Assembly (NCBI GenBank): GCA_004802705.1
Contig: SGPL01000757.1
Coordinates: forward strand, 1 to 12,952
Direction of reading: 5' to 3'
Source of the DNA: Bondarzewia mesenterica
Taxonomy: Eukaryota > Basidiomycota > Agaricomycetes > Russulales > Bondarzewiaceae
Length of the DNA stretch: 12,952 nt
Shown here: positions 9,237 to 12,952 of the stretch, in pieces
Layout of the letters: each line of letters starts with the position of its first letter
Position numbering within the stretch: position 1 is the first letter of the stretch
Position numbers and translations under genes: made by a program
Notes under the pieces: model-generated
Told to the model about the DNA's origin: nothing
Databases searched by the model: none
What the model saw: the letters and a program-made list of their open reading frames with translations, nothing else

Positions 9237-9819
9237 CTGAGCGGGGAGCGGAGAAGGGAGAGCGAAAGATATAGCAAACATCGTACGATGAAGGTAGGAA
9301 ATGAGCGAACAAGAGCGAAGTCAGAGCAGGAAGAATAGAAAGAAAAACAGGAACAGGAAGATTCAGCGACCGGTAATCTGGCATCGGTGCAAAGGGAAGC
9401 GAAAGCATGTGAGATCAAAAAGGTAAAAAGGTAATCTGGCGAACCCGATAGGCGCCCTGCGAAGTCTCCTAGAAATAACATGCAATAAAACGATGAAACG
9501 GAGGAGCGTATGCTCCGAGCGATATCAGATCGGAATGGGATGCGGGCGATGTCGCAGATGGTCGGCCGCTGATACCGAAAACCGTCGGGCCAAACGGATG
9601 AGCTTGAGTGCTGCTCGGCATCATCGATCGCGGCAGTCTGACATGTGAAGAAGGTCCGGAGCATCGACTAAGAATGGTCTCGTGATCAGAGGTCGAAGCA
9701 GGCAAGCTTAGAAAAGATCGCAAGATATCGCAAAAGGACGGGAATGAAGGAGTCTTGGGATCTGAAACAAAGGGACAAATATAGTAGTCTCCAAGGTTAG
9801 GAAGCAGAGGTGCTCATCA

Positions 9820-9828
9820 TCTCCTCCC
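9820..9828 (-). other. Polypurine tract next to LTR (PPT2, copy B)
   Basis: Same nine bases as 439-447. On the minus strand GGGAGGAGA runs straight into TGATGAGCA, the start of the complete LTR. It would serve the element that enters the window from the right. Confidence 0.6.
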
Positions 9829-9838
9829 AACTGAACTA

Positions 9839-9856
9839 CTGACTGTCCTCAGTCAG
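9839..9856. other. Perfect hairpin, 7-bp stem, loop TCCT (copy B, module 2)
   Basis: CTGACTG-TCCT-CAGTCAG, unchanged from copy A (458-475). It lies about 190 bases before the ATG of the forward gene and 11 bases inside the PPT. Confidence 0.65.
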
Positions 9857-10042
9857 GCGATCGAAGCGCGGCGATCTTGAGTTGCCTAATCAGATAATGC
9901 AAAATCGGCGATCTCCGATAATTGTCCGGGCCAGGCTCGCCTCATGGTCACCTCATGTCGCGCTTCTCAAGGCTTCAGGGTCTCAGGTGGTCGACTTTTC
10001 CATCGCATCCATCCCTTCCTCTTCTACCATCATCACTCCAAT

Positions 10043-11399
10043 ATGCCTGCTCACCCTATGATCATCGCAAAGCTCAAGGACGCCCTCCACGACCTCATGA
10101 AGTCACTCCCCGAGGCTCCTGGGGAGCCTGAAGATTATGTTGTCTGGGGTAAGAAGTTTGTGGGGATCCTGGTGCATCGCNAAAGTTCTGAGGAGTCGAC
10201 GACCACGCTGACATTCTTACAGAATCATTTAGAGACCCTGGACGGGTATATCGCGGACACGGAGGTCAATGCTTGGGTGAAGGACGTGTCTGTCGCGCTT
10301 GAGCCTATCGCCACGCGAGACTGGCTTGAGTGGGGCATACGTGTTCTTCTGCAACTGTCAGAGTTTGTGAAGCGAGAAAAGGCAGAGCAGGTCGCGGCAG
10401 AGAAGGTGCGCGAACAGGAGGTGCAGATTGCGGCGGTGAAGGCGAAGGAATCCGAGCGAGCTGAACGTCGCAAGGTGCGCGAGGCAGAGAAATGGGAGCT
10501 GTTCATGGCCGCGAAGATTTCAGCAGAGGAGGTGGAGCGGAACTCGGAGGACGAGCCCATGTTAGTCGACATCTTGAGCGTTGGCGATGTGGATGTGGAC
10601 ACGGAGATGACGGCTCCGACCTCAGAGACCGGGGGCAATGTTAGTGCGGTGAGTGACGCGGGGAAAGGCAAAGGTCGACTTGAAAAGCAGAAGCCTGCTG
10701 AGGTCACAGGGAGCGAATCGGTGGTCGTGGTGAAGCGGCCCAAGCGTGCGGTTGTGACTCAACGTGAACCTAAAGTGATCCCTGAAGGGGCCGTTCCTGT
10801 GAGCACGCGCAATCCTATGTGTTGCTGTGCTGATTCCGTGCATGCCGCAGGTCAACGAGATGTGCTACCAGTGCATGACCGAATTCAGCGCCCCCTACGT
10901 GTGCTATCGGATCCCCGGCACGGACAAGTGCATGAAGTGCACGCAGGACAAGAAGCGATGCTCCTTGTCCACTGAGGTCACTCACAGCTCCATTCCGGTC
11001 ATCAAGATCGAGCTCACCAAAAAGAAGGCCGCCAGCTCATCAGGTAAGTGGTCGCCCCCATTTCGCACTTTATTGCACTGATCGTATTGCATAGCTCCTC
11101 GTCCCAAACCAGTTGCACGATCGTCGGGATCAAGTACCGCGACCACCGTGCACTTCCTCAAGAAGTTGGTGGCCGAATACGAGAAACTCGCGAGCGAAGT
11201 CGCGATTAGTGTAGAGTCAGGAATGTCGCTGCCCGGCTTGATTAACACAGAGGATATGATCACCTGGCGGCTGGAGAGTAATGCGCGGGAGCTGGCCATC
11301 ATTCTGGGCGAACGCGAGTCTGACAAGCGCGAGCTTGAGAAGGTGAGGCGCGAAATTCGTGCTGTGAAGAGGGAATTGGGAATGAAGGATGACCAGTAG
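10043..11399 (+). CDS. Antisense cargo gene, copy B: spliced zinc-cluster/coiled-coil protein
   Basis: Intact four-exon model: 10043-10171, 10223-10798, 10851-11043 and 11095-11399. It gives 400 codons, stop TAG. Introns are 51, 52 and 51 bp (donors GTGCAT, GTGAGC, GTAAGT; acceptors TTACAG, CCGCAG, GCATAG) and match the intron positions of copy A. Residues about 91-143 form a highly charged coiled coil (FVKREKAEQVAAEKV...). An acidic, Ser/Thr-rich stretch follows, then a basic patch KRPKRA (214-219). Six cysteines at residues 240-272 (10863-10961) are spaced CX2CX9CX8CX2CX6C, close to fungal Zn2Cys6. The C-terminus (about 360-397) is another coiled coil (RELEKVRREIRAVKREL). Start: an upstream in-frame ATG at 9944 exists, but the reading frame between the two ATGs is not conserved with copy A and looks like 5' UTR. 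Intron 1 has no stop and is a multiple of three, so a retained form is possible. Family not recognised; DNA or RNA binding and dimer formation are inferences. It sits antisense between integrase and LTR. Confidence 0.75.
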
Positions 11400-11597
11400 G
11401 TGGTCGTGGTTTGACTTTTGATGCTGGAAGATCATGCAGTGCCTGCCTCCTCTTTACCCTGTACTCCTAGAACTGCACCACGATGTTTGCTGTTTGCGAT
11501 TTCTGAAATGCAATTTTGCGATGGTTTTGAAGTCTGCAAAGACGTAGCTAGCAAGGAAGAAAAGAAAAAAGAAAATCAAAGAGTAAAAGAACACAAT

Positions 11598-11603
11598 AAT
11601 AAA
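11598..11603 (+). terminator. AATAAA poly(A) signal for the forward gene, copy B
   Basis: AATAAA about 200 bases after the stop codon in an A-rich stretch, matching copy A. The remaining 11400-11820 spacer is conserved with copy A but shows no gene. Confidence 0.45.
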
Positions 11604-11820
11604 ATAGAAAAATAGGGAAAGGCTCAGTAGATCATCATGGCCATAAAACCCTAGGAGGCTTGCGCAAATCTGATCGGATCGTTAATGCGACTTAGGAACA
11701 AGGGATGTGAAGTGGTTGATGAAGTATTAATGATGCGAAAAGAACTGCGAAGAGTTTGCGAAGGTTATCGGAAAAGGTAGTGATGAAATGGAATGAGAAA
11801 ATGAGAATATCGTGGGATCG

Positions 11821-11830
11821 GTCCTCCTCT
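11821..11830 (-). other. Second polypurine tract (PPT1, copy B)
   Basis: Purine-rich on the minus strand, between the hairpin at 11843-11858 and CGATCCC. Copy A has TGATCCC at the same place, so an LTR-like TGAT start has been lost or never existed here. Confidence 0.45.
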
Positions 11831-11842
11831 CAACTGAAATAT

Positions 11843-11858
11843 CGACTGTCCTCAGTCG
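11843..11858. other. Perfect hairpin, 6-bp stem, loop TCCT (copy B, module 1)
   Basis: CGACTG-TCCT-CAGTCG. Identical stem to 2457-2472; the loop differs by one base. It lies just beyond the integrase stop. Confidence 0.65.
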
Positions 11859-11889
11859 CAAGTATATGGGGGAGAAGGTGTTGTTAGGC

Positions 11890-12952
11890 CTATTCGAGAT
11901 CTTCATCCTGCGAGGTCGTGAGGTCATCGTCCAGGGCCTCAGGATCGGCAGTGGGCGAGGCTTCGAGTTCTTGAAGACGTTGTGCAGAAATATCGAGTAG
12001 CTGGTCGAGATCAGAAAGGGGTATGGATTGGCGAGCAAAGTAGGGGATGATACGGAAGGCGGCGATGGGGCGATCGTAAACAGAGCCATCGAGTTTGCAG
12101 AGGATATAAGCACTACCGCGATTTCTAGAAATGACGACGAGTGGACCGGTATAGCGAGGTCGCATCTTGCGGTTGAGGGACTTCTCTATCACGCTATATC
12201 GCATAAGGACGAGCGATCCTGGTTGAAAGTCGAAGTCGTGGATGGTGGCAATGTGGTCACACTCAAACTTCATCGCAGCTTGGATGCGAGCTTCGTAAAC
12301 CTTAGAATGCAGGGCGGCGAGGTTGGATTTGCATTTCTGGAGGGCGATAGCACGGCGGACAATCAGATCAGTGGAGGAAAGGAAGGAAGATGGGGGAGGC
12401 AGAAGGTATGTTGCTTCAGCGATGTCGAGAGGAACTAAGGGATGGGTACCGGTTGTGGCGAAGTATGGCAAACAGCCCATGCGGTGACGGATGGTGATGC
12501 GATCGGCCCAGAAGACGGAGTAAGTCGCCCGGTTCCACTTGGATTGGTCGCCGTCAACAGCCTTGAAGAGGGCTTGGTGAACGTCGAAGTGCGATCGCTC
12601 GGCGATGCCGTTCACGTGGGAGTTGTAGCCAGAGATGCAGATATGTCAAACGTGGTATTTCTTCGCAAGACAGGTGAGAGCTTTGATGAATGCAGAGCCA
12701 TTGTCGGAGACGATCTCGCAGAGAGCACCCCATCAGCACAGGATGTCCTCGAAAATCCAATCGGCGAGTGCAGCGCTTGATTCCCGTCGAAGCATGTCAG
12801 CATAGGATGTCCTCGAAAATCCAATCGGCGAGTGCAGCGCTTGATTCCCGTCGAAGCATGCGAAATTCGGGATAATGCGATATTGAACAGCGGCCCTTGG
12901 ATGAGGTATTGAAGCCACCAGCCTTGGGCATATGCATGGTGTCCATGTACAT
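11890..12952 (-). pseudogene. Ty3/Gypsy integrase, copy B (C-terminal part, decayed)
   Basis: Contains the core from MDTMHM at the window edge, through IVSDNG and NGIAERSH, to a GPY/F-like module (RYTGPLVVISRN, AYILCKLDG) and the tail SQDEDLE. The last 242 codons (12615-11890) are open, better preserved than in copy A. It is broken by TGA at 12646-12648 (CGA in copy A), by TGA at 12733-12735 (also present in copy A), and by a 64-bp tandem duplication that shifts the frame between the first and second catalytic Asp. The N-terminal zinc domain is outside the window. Confidence 0.9.
12733..12860. repeat. 64-bp tandem duplication inside integrase, copy B
   Basis: Units 12733-12796 and 12797-12860 differ at a single base (CACAGG versus CATAGG). 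Copy A has only one unit (3346-3409). The size is not a multiple of three, so it disrupts integrase. Both units end in GCATG. The near identity suggests a recent replication-slippage event or an assembly error. Confidence 0.9.

Larger units (their letters stand above)
8772..9819 (-). mobile_element. Complete LTR (about 1.05 kb) shared by the two tandem units
   Basis: Read on the plus strand it starts TGATACAC and ends TGCTCATCA, so it has TGAT...ATCA inverted ends. It is bounded by a PBS-like site on the gag side and by a PPT (9820-9828) on the other side. The part 9414-9819 matches the partial LTR at 1-438. A minus-strand TATATAA at 9230-9236 fits leftward transcription into gag. It would act as 5' LTR for the central element and 3' LTR for the element entering from the right. 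Long frames on the minus strand here (8791-9408, 9230-9664) cross the promoter and repeats and are not called as genes. An alternative LTR of about 3 kb, reaching 11820 and including the forward gene, cannot be excluded in a tandem array. Confidence 0.65.
9414..12952. repeat. Copy B of the 9.4-kb head-to-tail repeat unit (partial)
   Basis: Collinear with 1-3501. Copy B keeps many CpG sites that are TpG or CpA in copy A, and its forward gene is intact, so it looks less decayed. It differs by a 64-bp tandem duplication in integrase and by one stop at 12646-12648. The right end is cut by the window. One ambiguous base (N) is present at 10181. Confidence 0.93.

Noticed and set aside
8791..9408. 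205-codon minus-strand frame in the LTR
   Set aside because: It overlaps the TATA box and the 18-bp repeats, and its periodic Phe/Thr-rich stretches come from those repeats. No domain is recognisable.
9230..9723. Minus-strand frames in U3 similar to one at 118-342
   Set aside because: Short, start at different places in the two copies, and lie in promoter-proximal LTR sequence.
9944..10042. Upstream ATG extending the forward gene by 33 codons
   Set aside because: The frame is open in both copies, but the peptide is scrambled between them by offsetting indels and looks like 5' UTR.
10225..10743. 172-codon minus-strand frame opposite exon 2 of the forward gene
   Set aside because: Ser-rich shadow of the acidic, charged coding strand; not open in the same way in copy A.
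12028..12780. Two long plus-strand frames over the copy B integrase, with counterparts in copy A
   Set aside because: They lie exactly antisense to a recognisable integrase and their conservation follows from it; no independent start context, introns or domains.

Overview
The window comes from a filamentous fungus, most likely an agaricomycete (mushroom-type) basidiomycete. Three things point there: gag-pol blocks resembling Ty3/Gypsy elements I recall from agaricomycete genomes, 51-59 bp introns with GT...CTRAY...YAG signals, and a forward gene built from such short introns. This assignment is by recall and style, not by a search. No ordinary host gene, tRNA, rRNA or CRISPR array is visible. 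Essentially the whole window is retrotransposon.

Layout. One 9.4-kb unit is followed head to tail by the start of a second. Bases 1-3501 (copy A) align collinearly with 9414-12952 (copy B). Read on the minus strand, the central element runs: LTR (9819 to 8772, TGAT...ATCA ends, TATATAA box at 9230-9236), candidate primer-binding site (8751-8768), gag with a CCHC zinc knuckle, aspartic protease, reverse transcriptase (YIDD at 4985-4996), RNase H, and integrase (HHCC, D-D-E, GPY/F-like module, ending at 2504). All enzyme regions carry in-frame stops and frameshifts, so this is a decayed element.

Between the integrase and the next LTR lies about 2 kb that standard Ty3/Gypsy elements lack. It holds a four-exon gene on the opposite (plus) strand. 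It is intact in copy B (10043-11399, predicted 400 aa) and broken by three stops in copy A (662-2022). The product has an N-terminal segment, a charged coiled coil, an acidic stretch, a basic KRPKR patch, a six-cysteine cluster close to the fungal Zn2Cys6 pattern, and a C-terminal coiled coil. On each side of the gene sits a copy of a terminal module: a polypurine tract (on the minus strand) plus a short perfect hairpin with a TCCT/TCCC loop. That gives four hairpins across the two copies.

Interpretation (inference). The simplest model is an LTR retrotransposon family that carries an intron-containing cargo gene antisense to gag-pol, arranged as a tandem pair sharing one LTR. Antisense orientation would let the cargo introns survive retrotransposition, because the genomic RNA carries them as unspliceable complement. 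Copy A shows heavy CpG-to-TpG/CpA decay compared with copy B, as expected for methylated repeats. Integrase is dead in both copies, and one stop codon is shared.
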